Source: Onstottus_B arcticum (GTDB lineage Bacteria > Acidobacteriota > Blastocatellia > UBA7656). Taken from it: DNA of 64,000 nucleotides. The position numbers and the translations under genes are program-made. The notes beneath the pieces were generated by a model. That model searched no databases, was not told where the DNA came from, and worked only from the letters and a program-made list of their open reading frames with translations. Of this stretch, positions 9,294 to 17,149 are shown in pieces. The stretch is taken from contig JBBPIE010000036.1 in assembly GCA_038040485.1 (NCBI GenBank), forward strand, positions 7,922 to 71,921. Reading direction: 5' to 3'. Position 1 is the stretch's first letter, and the number at the start of each line of letters is the position of its first letter.

Positions 9294-9383
9294 GTGATTA
9301 GTAATGCGTGATCCGTGATCCGTGATGTTCGTCCGTACCTGATCCCCGTCTTGTCACGAATCACGGATCACGCATCACGAATC
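9294..9383. repeat. Heptamer hairpin, copy A (CGTGATN units in inverted arrangement)
   Basis: The left arm at 9294-9327 is built from units such as GCGTGATCCGTGATCCGTGA. The right arm at 9354-9383 is the reverse complement type (TCACGAATCACGGATCACGC). The arms can pair over about 30 bp with roughly four mismatches, around a 26-nt loop. It fills almost the whole gap between the PIN gene stop (9390) and the antitoxin start (9288). The same design occurs at 13731-13877 and 58085-58233. Confidence 0.85.
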
Positions 9384-9389
9384 TCTTTC

Positions 9390-9854
9390 TCAGAACTCCG
9401 CGCTGATCAAAAACTCCGGCGTTACGATCATCGGCACAAAGAACCCGCCGACAGTGTTGACCAACTGAACTCGAGACTGCCGGTAAAAGCTGGCGATGTG
9501 ACCAAAGTCCCAAGTAACAAGCAAGTCGGCCTTGTTCACCGAGGCAATCGCAACATGCAAAGCGTCGGCGATGTACTTGCGGTGAAATATGCCGCGCGAT
9601 ACGTATCCTTCGGCGAGTATCGCGGCTTCTTCGCTGATCTCGTACTGGGGGACGTCGCGTATCAAGTTCAAGTACGCGGAGCGGCGAGGCTCGGCGCAGC
9701 GCTCCAACTCGCGCACGACCAGACTTGAAACATACGGTGTGTAGTCGCGAAGCTCGTGCTCCCACCATCTGATGGTCAAGTCACGGCGGAACGGCTCGTC
9801 GTTATCCAGGTACGCGCCGATCACCGATGTCTCGAGGTAGAGGTTCTTCTTCAT
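9390..9854 (-). CDS. PIN-domain protein (VapC-like putative toxin)
   Basis: The 154-residue product is a PIN-domain protein, a fold of metal-dependent ribonucleases. The first acidic site is in YLETSVIGAYLD, with Glu where Asp is usual. A second is in SSLVVRELERC, a third in DALHVAIA and a fourth in VTWDFGHI. The family is the usual toxin of VapBC-type pairs. Here the likely antitoxin follows the toxin gene rather than preceding it, and an imperfect heptamer hairpin separates them. No other partner is close upstream. Confidence 0.88.
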   Translation of the reverse strand: MKKNLYLETSVIGAYLDNDEPFRRDLTIRWWEHELRDYTPYVSSLVVRELERCAEPRRSAYLNLIRDVPQYEISEEAAILAEGYVSRGIFHRKYIADALHVAIASVNKADLLVTWDFGHIASFYRQSRVQLVNTVGGFFVPMIVTPEFLISAEF

Positions 9855-9981
9855 AGCCCCGCCGCCGCCATTCTAGCACAGCGGCATGGCCCGGAAGACA
9901 TTTGTGAGAGAGTACGGACACGCTCGTTTGGCGTGCGGCACGGAGTTCGAAAAGGAACCCTACGAAGATGCTGTCTTTCTA

Positions 9982-11592
9982 TTACTGCTTCTCGGGGCTG
10001 GTGTGCGGTTGGAAGGAGAGCTGCGCTCTGGTGAAGTCGATAGTCACACGGAAGTTGCGGAGAAAGTCGCCTCCCAGTATGCCGCTCTGCTCGAACCCGG
10101 ACGTTTCGTTGATCGCGTTGAAGTCCATTACCAGCGCGCGCAGGTTCTTCTGCTGAAGATCGGCCACCTTGCAGTTGCGTATGAAGAGCATCTGCACGTT
10201 GTCAGTGACACCAGCCGCGCCGACCACGCTTACGGTTTGACCCTTGATGATCAGGTCATGCATCTTGAGCCGCTCGACCGCAGCCAGTGAGATCACCGAC
10301 GAACTCGCGCCCGAGTCGAGTATCGCATTGATCATGTTGGCGCCGTCGAACTGGGTCTCTACGCTGATTAGCCCGTTCTGCGTTGTGCGAAAGGGCACGG
10401 TGGTGACGCCCGGCAACATTGCAACTTGAGTAGTCTTGTTGTCGTCCCGCTGCAGCCGCATCCGGTGTTCTTTGTAGTCAAGCTGGGTGAGAAAGTGCGA
10501 GAGTATCGACAACCCAATGAACCCATCCGCACGCTCAGCCAGCGGCCTTTCGGTGGAGCCGTGGAACGGACGCACGAAGCACGGGATCATCTTGACCTTC
10601 ACTTCTCCGAGCTGAAGCCACTTGATCAAGCCGTAGACGATCGCGAACTTGCCGTCCCCGCCCAAACCCTGAGATTTCCCGCCGCGCGCAATCTCCTTAA
10701 CACCTAACCGTTTGGCCGCCTCCTTGGACAGAACGGTAAACCCCGATCCGGTGTCTATCACGAAATTCGCGTCGCGGCCATTCACTTTCAAGTTAATGTA
10801 GGGCCGGCGGTCGCTTCCAAGCAGGAATGGGATCTCGGCCGTGGTCGCGCCGGATATCTGATGCACTTGAGTCCCCGCCAACTGGCGGTAGAACGAAATC
10901 AGTCCTCGAATCCTATCGCGCCGGTCGGTGTCGGTTACGGGAGCAACGTCCAGGAAAAGCTCGTAAGCGTCCGCGGCTTCCTTGAAGTCCTCGACGCGAG
11001 ACGATGCGCGCGCGTAGGTGATGATGAAGTCAGGTTCGTCGGGATCAAGGTTGTGCGCATAGAGCGACTTTATGCGTGATTCCTTGAGTCGGCCTTCGTA
11101 GTAGTCGACTTCCGCCGAGCCGCCATACGCAAGCGCGTCCTTCGGGTCCAGGTCTATGGCCTGTTCAAGCTGAAACGCTCCTGCTGCGACAAAGCCTGAC
11201 CTTAGCAGCGATGTGCCGGCAAGTGCGTGCGCCCGGGCGTTGCTCTTGTTGAGCTTGAGAACTTCGGCCGCTTCCTCCAGGCAGTGAAGATAGTCTCCCA
11301 TCTTCAGGTAGGCGAACGAGGCACCTAACCGTGCCTGAATGTGCGTGGCATTCTTGTCGATGATTTCGCGATACAGAGCCAGGGCTTTTTCGAAGTTGCC
11401 CTTTCGAATTTCCTTGCGGCCCTGTCGTAGAATCTTGTCCGGGTTCGAAGCGCCTGCTGAGTCCTCAGAGAACGCAACGGCCATTGGTGCGAGGCCCGGC
11501 GATATGGCCAGTGTCGCGAGAGTAAGACAGAGAACCGCAACCATCGTGACCTGTCGCGGTATTTCAGAGCTCTTCACACGGTTGACCTTCAT
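9982..11592 (-). CDS. Exported TPR protein with two retropepsin-like aspartyl protease domains
   Basis: The start chosen is the ATG at 11592, giving 536 residues; it overlaps the stop of the glycosylase gene by 4 bp (ATGA). A signal peptide (VTMVAVLCLTLATLAISPG) is followed by about four TPR units (~40-190). Two retropepsin-like modules come next. The first has NFVIDTGSGFTVLS and the second AILDSGASSSVIS, each with the D-T/S-G catalytic motif, followed by GILGGDFLRNF. Retropepsin-like domains normally need two D-T-G motifs, from one fused pair or a dimer. This chain carries both, so it could be self-sufficient. Substrate unknown; location probably periplasmic. Confidence 0.85.
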   Translation of the reverse strand: MKVNRVKSSEIPRQVTMVAVLCLTLATLAISPGLAPMAVAFSEDSAGASNPDKILRQGRKEIRKGNFEKALALYREIIDKNATHIQARLGASFAYLKMGDYLHCLEEAAEVLKLNKSNARAHALAGTSLLRSGFVAAGAFQLEQAIDLDPKDALAYGGSAEVDYYEGRLKESRIKSLYAHNLDPDEPDFIITYARASSRVEDFKEAADAYELFLDVAPVTDTDRRDRIRGLISFYRQLAGTQVHQISGATTAEIPFLLGSDRRPYINLKVNGRDANFVIDTGSGFTVLSKEAAKRLGVKEIARGGKSQGLGGDGKFAIVYGLIKWLQLGEVKVKMIPCFVRPFHGSTERPLAERADGFIGLSILSHFLTQLDYKEHRMRLQRDDNKTTQVAMLPGVTTVPFRTTQNGLISVETQFDGANMINAILDSGASSSVISLAAVERLKMHDLIIKGQTVSVVGAAGVTDNVQMLFIRNCKVADLQQKNLRALVMDFNAINETSGFEQSGILGGDFLRNFRVTIDFTRAQLSFQPHTSPEKQ

Positions 11593-12230
11593 TTCAAAAT
11601 CTCCCCGGTCTTGGTGTACCACAAGAGCAAGTCTAACTCGTCGAAATCGATTCCGATGCTTTCGGCAAAGCGCTTCACCTTTTCTTCAATAGCGACATAG
11701 CCGTTCTTAGTCGCGGGCGGCTTGGGGCTGTCGATCACTTCCAACTCCGTCAGCCTGGCAAGCAGATGCTTGTCCAGTATCGCATAACCGCGATAGCCGA
11801 CGTTGCGAAGAAAATGGCTCGCTTCCTTGTAGCCCAGTCCGCGCACATCGCGATTGGCGGCGAAGAAGTCCCGCCGCTCGTCAGCACTCTCGAAGCTCCG
11901 AAGTTTCTCCCGAAGCTGCAAGCCGCAATGCGAGCGCAGATACTCGCGAGTCTCGAACACGTACGCCCCACGCGCATTCGGGAAGCGGTGCCTCCCGTCG
12001 AGCGCTTTTTGGATTCGCCGTTTCGAGCCGCTCATCAACACCGGCCGCACGCTCTCGACCGATCTCAAGCCCATACGAGCGCTGGCACCGGCGGTGAAGA
12101 TGCAAAATGTCAATTCTTCAAACAGCTTCTCGTGGGAAGCGGTGCGCCCGACGTGGGCGAACTCGGACAGCCTGGCTCGGATTTCTCGGCGCTTCTGGTG
12201 GTAGACGCTTTTCAGTTGCTCGACATTCAA
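11589..12230 (-). CDS. N-glycosylase/DNA lyase, Ogg2 (archaeal-type 8-oxoguanine glycosylase) family
   Basis: The product (213 residues from a TTG at 12230 preceded by GAGGGG; a longer TTG start at 12293 is possible, and no ATG is available) matches the Ogg2 family of base-excision repair enzymes that remove 8-oxoguanine. The helix-hairpin-helix region reads RGLGYKEASHFLRNVGY. The Lys in GYKEAS is the expected Schiff-base residue and the Asp in AILDKHLL the catalytic acid. SEFAHVGRTASHEKLFEEL matches the family's N-terminal helices. The enzyme is best known from archaea and thermophiles, with scattered bacterial members. It is translationally coupled to the downstream TPR/retropepsin gene, with no obvious functional link. 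Confidence 0.88.
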   Translation of the reverse strand: MNVEQLKSVYHQKRREIRARLSEFAHVGRTASHEKLFEELTFCIFTAGASARMGLRSVESVRPVLMSGSKRRIQKALDGRHRFPNARGAYVFETREYLRSHCGLQLREKLRSFESADERRDFFAANRDVRGLGYKEASHFLRNVGYRGYAILDKHLLARLTELEVIDSPKPPATKNGYVAIEEKVKRFAESIGIDFDELDLLLWYTKTGEILK

Positions 12231-12441
12231 GCCGGTTGTCCCCTCGGCCTGCGCGCTCGTGACGATGATATGGCCGCACCTACTGAATGTCAATCGTCAA
12301 CAATGTTGCGATGAAGTTGGGAATCATTCGGCCCGACTATAGAGATCGGGGCTTCTGTCTCTTAGGTGGTTATCCCGGCCGCAGAGAAAAGTGGCTCGTT
12401 TGACCGGGAGTCAATCAAGCCGTTATAACTCAATAGAAACC

Positions 12442-13728
12442 ATGCGGACGACCTCGGTCACAACTGTAAACCTGACGAGTCGCGGGCCTGAAGAGAACCG
12501 GCAGGGCCACGCGGGTTTCGTTGATTATGCCGGTGTCGCGCTCGATTCTTTGCGCGCCAACAAGCTGCGCTCGTTTTTGACTTTGCTCGGCATAATCATC
12601 GGCATCACCTCGATCATCTCGGTCATCTCGGTCATTCAGGGGCTCGACCACTACTGGAAGGCCAAGGTGTCAAACTTCGGCCCCAACACCTTTGTCATAA
12701 CCCAGTTTCCCATCACCACCAACATCGACAAGCTCTTCGAGATGATCCGGCGCAACCCGGACATCGGCAACGACGTGGCGGACGCGATTCGGCGAGGCTG
12801 CACGGCTTGCGAAGCCGTCGGCGTCGAGACGCACAAAGAGGCGCGCGTAAAGTCCGGGCGGCAATCGGTTGAAAGCGTGGACATGGCCGGTATGACCCCG
12901 AACATCCTCGACATAGAACCTTTCGACATCGCGCTCGGCCGGACGATTCAAGATTGGGAGGAAGAGCATTCACGCTTTGTGACCTTCGTTGGATGGGAGA
13001 TCGCCGATCGGCTGTTTCCGGGCGCCGACCCACTTGGACAGACCATTCAAATTGACGACCATCAGTACGTGATTGTCGGAGTGGCTGAGAAGAAAGGAAC
13101 GGTTTTGGGGTTCTCGCGCGACAACTTCGCGAAGGTACCGTTGTCGACGTTTCAGAAGATCAACGGCTCTCGCAGGTCGGTGAACATATCAATCAAGGCT
13201 CGCGAAGGCCAGATGCAGCAGGCCGAGGACCAGGCACGACTGATAACTCGGTCTCAACACCACCTCGACTATCACGACGAGGATGACTTCGGGCTGATTA
13301 CTTCGGAAGGCGTGAACGAGCTGTTTAATAATTTGACCAGCGTGATCTTTTCCGTGTCGATTTTTGTCGTCGGGATATCGCTGGTCGTCGGCGGTATCGT
13401 CATCATGAACATAATGCTGGTGTCTGTCGTCGAACGCACCAAGGAGATCGGCATAAGGAAAGCAGTCGGCGCCCGCCAACAGGACGTGGTGAATCAGTTT
13501 ATGGTCGAGTCGGTTGTGTTGTGCTGCGCAGGCGGAGTGGGCGGGATCGTATTTGCCTGGTGCATCTCGTGGGCACTCGCGCGGTTCACTCCGCTTCCGT
13601 CGTCTTTTCCGCTTTGGGCGCCGCTGGTTGCAATCACGCTTTCGACGATCATCGGAGTCTTCTTCGGAATCTATCCTGCTCGGCGCGCCGGCAGGCTTGA
13701 TCCCATTGAGGCGCTTAGAGCGGAGTGA
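12442..13728 (+). CDS. ABC transporter permease, MacB/FtsX type
   Basis: The product (428 residues from the ATG at 12442; a GTG at 12391 would add 17) has the MacB permease layout. One N-terminal membrane helix (LRSFLTLLGIIIGITSIISV) is followed by a large periplasmic MacB_PCD domain (~80-290). Three C-terminal FtsX helices follow (SIFVVGISLVVGGIVIMNIM, ESVVLCCAGGVGGIVFAW, LVAITLSTIIGVFFGIYPAR). The conserved loop VERTKEIGIRKAVGAR lies between helices 2 and 3. No ATPase domain is fused and none is encoded next to it, so the ATP-binding subunit must come from elsewhere. It is probably one half of a permease pair with the next gene. Substrate unknown; efflux or lipoprotein/peptide export is usual. 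Confidence 0.88.
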   Translation: MRTTSVTTVNLTSRGPEENRQGHAGFVDYAGVALDSLRANKLRSFLTLLGIIIGITSIISVISVIQGLDHYWKAKVSNFGPNTFVITQFPITTNIDKLFEMIRRNPDIGNDVADAIRRGCTACEAVGVETHKEARVKSGRQSVESVDMAGMTPNILDIEPFDIALGRTIQDWEEEHSRFVTFVGWEIADRLFPGADPLGQTIQIDDHQYVIVGVAEKKGTVLGFSRDNFAKVPLSTFQKINGSRRSVNISIKAREGQMQQAEDQARLITRSQHHLDYHDEDDFGLITSEGVNELFNNLTSVIFSVSIFVVGISLVVGGIVIMNIMLVSVVERTKEIGIRKAVGARQQDVVNQFMVESVVLCCAGGVGGIVFAWCISWALARFTPLPSSFPLWAPLVAITLSTIIGVFFGIYPARRAGRLDPIEALRAE

Positions 13729-13730
13729 GA

Positions 13731-13877
13731 CGTGACGCGTGATTCGTGATGCGTGATGCGTGATGCGTGATCCGTGATGGGTCCGGGAGCGCGCTGATCA
13801 CGAATCACGGATCACGAATCACGGATCACGGATCACGGATCACGAATCACGGATCACGAATCACGGATCACGGATCA
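13731..13877. repeat. Heptamer hairpin, copy B, inside permease operon
   Basis: The left arm at 13731-13778 holds about seven tandem units (GCGTGATGCGTGATGCGTGA). After a GC-rich loop, the right arm at 13795-13877 holds about eleven complementary units (ATCACGAATCACGGATCACG). The arms are unequal, so several pairing registers are possible. The element starts 3 bp after the stop of the first permease and ends 7 bp before the ATG of the second. It therefore replaces the normal ribosome-binding region; no Shine-Dalgarno sequence is visible before 13884. Confidence 0.9.
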
Positions 13878-13883
13878 ACAGTC

Positions 13884-15152
13884 ATGAACCTTTCAGGTAT
13901 AAGAGAGAACACAACGCTTGCGATGCAGTCGCTAGTAGTGAACAAGTTTCGCGCGGCGCTCACCATCCTGGGTGTGTTCATCGGCGTGCTGGTCATAGTG
14001 GCGATGGCGGCAGTGCTGAACGGATTTCGTCAGTCGGTGCTGGACAACGCCGAGAGCTTCGGCACGCGCAACGCCTACGTTTGGCGCTACCCGTTTATCA
14101 TGACCAGCAAACCCTCGGCTGAAATCCTCAACCGCAAGCCGCTCTCGCTCGAAGACGCACAGGCGATCGAGCGCGAAGTCCCAGCCGTCGAACACGTCTA
14201 CGCGGGCATCGCGTACCAGATACCGATACCCGGCGAACTGCCGCAAGTCCCGCCGGAGGTTCGGTATCGCGACCGCGCGATGATTCGATCGCAACTGATC
14301 GGGAACTACCCGGTGGCTGAACTGGTGATGAACGTGGCGTTAGCCGAAGGCCGCTACTTCAATGACGCCGAGAACCTGCACCGGGCCTACGTGTGCGTGC
14401 TTGCGTTCAACGTCGTTGAAGCGCTCTTCCCAGTCGAAGACCCGATTGGCAAAACGATCAACGTTGGCGGACAGGACTTCACCGTGGTCGGAACTGTAAA
14501 AAAGCAAAAAGCCGGGCCGTTTGGCTCGGAGAACCGGGAGGACAACGATGTCTTCATTCCGTACTGGACGTTTCACAAGATGTTCCCTTCAAAGGACGAT
14601 CACTTTATCATCGTGCGAATGCGCGAGGGTCGGATGAGGGAAGGCATCGGCGGGATCGAGCAGGCGCTCCGCACGCGGCGCAACGTCCCGCTCGATAAAG
14701 AGAACAACTTCGAGATAGGAACGCCGGACTCTTTCATGACGACCTTCGACGACATAGTGGGCGCGGTCTTCGGCGTGATGCTGATCATCTCGTCGATTGC
14801 GTTTATGGTCGGCGGCGTCGGCGTGATGAACATAATGCTGGTAGCCGTCACGGAACGCACGCGAGAGATCGGGATTCGAAAAGCACTTGGGGCTCGGCGA
14901 GCGGACATCACCTTGCAGTTTTTGACCGAAGCAGTGACGCTCACCGGAGCCGGTGGAGTAGCCGGTCTGTTGTTCGGATGGCTGCTCGCGTGGATGGTGT
15001 CGACGATGGTGCCCGCGCTGCTGATGAAGATCCCACTATGGGCCGCGGCGTTTGGGTTCTTCGGGTCGGTTACGGTAGGAATAGTCTTCGGTTTGTGGCC
15101 AGCGATGAAAGCAGCGAGGCTGGATCCGATCACTGCGCTGCGTCACGAGTAG
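13884..15152 (+). CDS. ABC transporter permease, MacB/FtsX type (second of pair)
   Basis: The ATG at 13884 (MNLSGIRENTTLAMQSLVV) gives 422 residues. The frame stays open upstream, but those codons are only the heptamer repeat read as ITNHGSR units, so the longer start is rejected. The layout matches the preceding permease: an N-terminal helix (ALTILGVFIGVLVIVAMAAV), a MacB_PCD periplasmic domain (~60-290), then three FtsX helices with the loop TERTREIGIRKALGARR. The two proteins are diverged paralogs and probably form a heterodimeric permease. No ATPase gene follows. Translation presumably depends on a leaderless or structured start. Confidence 0.9.
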   Translation: MNLSGIRENTTLAMQSLVVNKFRAALTILGVFIGVLVIVAMAAVLNGFRQSVLDNAESFGTRNAYVWRYPFIMTSKPSAEILNRKPLSLEDAQAIEREVPAVEHVYAGIAYQIPIPGELPQVPPEVRYRDRAMIRSQLIGNYPVAELVMNVALAEGRYFNDAENLHRAYVCVLAFNVVEALFPVEDPIGKTINVGGQDFTVVGTVKKQKAGPFGSENREDNDVFIPYWTFHKMFPSKDDHFIIVRMREGRMREGIGGIEQALRTRRNVPLDKENNFEIGTPDSFMTTFDDIVGAVFGVMLIISSIAFMVGGVGVMNIMLVAVTERTREIGIRKALGARRADITLQFLTEAVTLTGAGGVAGLLFGWLLAWMVSTMVPALLMKIPLWAAAFGFFGSVTVGIVFGLWPAMKAARLDPITALRHE

Positions 15153-15182
15153 TGCCATCCACCCAGCGCGTTCGTCAAAGGT

Positions 15183-15425
15183 TTACTTCATCCAGGAAGG
15201 CCGGGGATTCCCGTTCAAGAACCATTCTCCGAATGCGAGGAATCCCAGAAACGAGAGGATAACAACCAGATAGGCGATTTGAAGCTTCTTTCCCCGGACG
15301 ACTTCTTTGTTATGAGTCCTGATCACACCTTCGTACTTTGAGTAGGTCTCTTGCGAAAGGCGCAACTGTTCCTTCTGGGTACCCAAAATCTCTTCAAGTA
15401 GCCGCACAACCCGGTCGTCATCCAT
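15183..15425 (-). CDS. Small single-pass membrane protein downstream of mglA
   Basis: The 80-residue protein has an N-terminal coiled-coil-like helix (VVRLLEEILGTQKEQLRLSQ) and one transmembrane segment (LQIAYLVVILSFLGFLAFG), with a short tail. It begins 15 bp after the mglA stop on the same strand, so it is likely the third gene of the roadblock-MglA operon. It may link the GTPase to the membrane; this is inferred from position. No named family recognised. Confidence 0.7.
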   Translation of the reverse strand: MDDDRVVRLLEEILGTQKEQLRLSQETYSKYEGVIRTHNKEVVRGKKLQIAYLVVILSFLGFLAFGEWFLNGNPRPSWMK

Positions 15426-15440
15426 ATCGGTTCCACGCGC

Positions 15441-16037
15441 CTATCCGCCGCCGCTGTTTTTTCGAAGCTCCAACAAGACCTGCTTGGCGATCGCCTTCAA
15501 CGTGTCGAATACCCCCACTCCTTTGTTGGCCACGCCTTCAAACATCGGTTCGTCCTTGCGAATCAACTCGGTCCTTAGCTCCTGTGGTGAAACGACGTTG
15601 GGCAGGTCGCGTTTGTTGAGCTGAAGCACGTAGGGCATCTTCATCAAGTCGTAGCCGTGCTGCTTCAGGTTCAGTTCCAGGTTGAACAGCGATTCGACGT
15701 TCGCATCCATTCGCTCGCGCTGCGAGTCCGCGACAAACACTACGCCGTCAACGCCCTTCAAGATCAGCTTGCGGCTCGCGTCATAGAAAACCTGGCCGGG
15801 CACAGTGTAGAGATGAAACCGCGTCTTGAAGCCGCGCACCGTTCCGAGATCGAGCGGCAGAAAGTCGAAGAACAACGTCCGGTCGGTTTCGGTAGCAAGG
15901 CTTATCAGCTTGCCTTTTGCCTGGGCGGAGGTCGAGTCGTAGATGTATTGCAGGTTTGTGGTCTTCCCACCAAGACCAGGCCCGTAATAAACGATCTTGC
16001 AGTTTATTTCTCGCGATGCGTAGTTGATGAACGTCAA
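15441..16037 (-). CDS. mglA: MglA-type Ras-like small GTPase
   Basis: The 198-residue protein is a bacterial Ras-superfamily GTPase of the MglA class, which sets polarity or motility in Myxococcus and Thermus relatives. The P-loop GPGLGGKTTNLQYI is near residues 19-32. A Walker B-like region reads RTLFFDFLPLDLG. TVPGQVFYDASRKL replaces the usual DxxG, as in MglA. The base-specificity motif is LNKRDLP. The roadblock gene lies upstream on the same strand after a 94-bp gap, the usual mglBA order. A small membrane protein gene follows at 15 bp. The gap has a GC-rich inverted segment (GCCGGGG / CCCCGGT) that may tune expression of mglA. Confidence 0.93.
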   Translation of the reverse strand: MTFINYASREINCKIVYYGPGLGGKTTNLQYIYDSTSAQAKGKLISLATETDRTLFFDFLPLDLGTVRGFKTRFHLYTVPGQVFYDASRKLILKGVDGVVFVADSQRERMDANVESLFNLELNLKQHGYDLMKMPYVLQLNKRDLPNVVSPQELRTELIRKDEPMFEGVANKGVGVFDTLKAIAKQVLLELRKNSGGG

Positions 16038-16131
16038 GGCTCGTATCCCTTATCGCTGGGCCGGGGAGTTCGGGGCTCGCCCCGGTCGACCTGGGGGTTC
16101 GGGGGCAGTCGCGAGCCTCACAGCACGGAGA

Positions 16132-16623
16132 CTAGCTGAACAGAGCGTCTATGTCCTCTTCGGTTATTTCCGCGAATGGCGAATCGAACCCAATTCCCAT
16201 GTCGCGCTCGCGGGTTAACTTCGAGTCGATCAATTCGTAGATCCCGTTCATCTCGGCAGTCGCGCGCTTCACCCGCAGTCTCACAAGACCCAGGCTCGAA
16301 CGCTCGTCGAAGATCACCACCAGTATGACCCGCGAAGCTACTATCGAGATGTGAAGATTGTCGCGCTCGCCCTCGTGCGAGAGGACAGGAAAGCCGCGCT
16401 CTCCGATCAAGTGAGCCAACCCGTCTGTGGCCGCTACGTTGCCCGCGGTCAGGCTCGCAAGACTTGTTGTGTCGAGGTTCAGCATCTCACCGTGCGCGGC
16501 GATCTGCTGTCCATTTTTGTCGACCAGAAACACAAACTTTGCGTTGGCGTCAGCGCACAAGCGCGTGATCACGTGCTTCAGTTGGGCGTATTCTTCTTCG
16601 TACAGAACGACCGGAGTCGTCAT
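16132..16623 (-). CDS. Roadblock/LC7-domain protein, probable MglB (GTPase-activating partner of MglA)
   Basis: The 163-residue protein carries a roadblock/LC7 domain over most of its length (KFVFLVDKNGQQIAAHGE, TTSLASLTAGNVAATDGLA, HISIVASRVILVVIFDERSS). In Myxococcus the roadblock protein MglB stimulates GTP hydrolysis by MglA and localises opposite to it. A GAGGA site precedes the ATG at 16623. The acidic C-terminus (FAEITEEDIDALFS) resembles tails used for partner binding. Gene order and length fit MglB; the symbol is not assigned because roadblock proteins have many paralogs. Confidence 0.88.
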   Translation of the reverse strand: MTTPVVLYEEEYAQLKHVITRLCADANAKFVFLVDKNGQQIAAHGEMLNLDTTSLASLTAGNVAATDGLAHLIGERGFPVLSHEGERDNLHISIVASRVILVVIFDERSSLGLVRLRVKRATAEMNGIYELIDSKLTRERDMGIGFDSPFAEITEEDIDALFS

Positions 16624-17149
16624 CGCTTGTCCTCAATCGTCTTTCGCGTAAGGGGACCTGATCTAGTCACGCCGCCTGATCGAATAAACGGAGTCACGGC
16701 TGCCTCCGGCGTGCCCGCTGCTGATGTGGTCTGTTGCTCGCTGAAGCGTAATTCAGAGGGGCATCTGTGGGGTACGGCTGTTTATAGCACGGCACCTACC
16801 CCATATCAACACTTTTCCTGACTGGCGCTTAGCGGCACATCGACCGGCCTCGACTGAGCGATGCACGTTCCCTAAGAAGAACCTATCCGCAGTCCAAGCG
16901 AGGCACACCCTCGCCGGATTAATCGCGAACGCCTTGATTTGCGTGAGGGCGTTGTCCTCGCGGACTTTCCCGTCAAGAAGCGCGCGACTATACTGTGGAA
17001 ACCGGGCGGCGACGCGGAATCACAGGCAAGGATGTTCAAGCAAAACACGAGAGACGCATTTTACTGGGCTGATCTCGGCAACAGGCTCTCCGTCTTTTCC
17101 GTCTTTTCCGTCCCTTCCGTCGTTTCTGTCATTTCCTTTGGGAGAATCC
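16624..17149. other. Divergent intergenic region
   Basis: This 526-bp stretch separates the leftward roadblock operon from the rightward M20 peptidase and must hold promoters for both. A pyrimidine-rich run of near-repeats (TTTTCCGTCTTTTCCGTC) lies at about 17095-17135, just upstream of the GGGAGA ribosome-binding site of the peptidase. Open frames through this run are simple-sequence translations, not genes. No other structure was seen. Confidence 0.5.

Noticed and set aside
13767..13883. N-terminal extension of the second permease rich in ITNHGSR units
   Set aside because: It is only the heptamer DNA repeat in translation. The protein family starts at the ATG at 13884.
16934..17149. N-terminal extension of the M20 peptidase (SFPSFPSLPSF)
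   Set aside because: It translates a pyrimidine-rich simple repeat. The ATG at 17150 has a proper ribosome-binding site and matches the family start.
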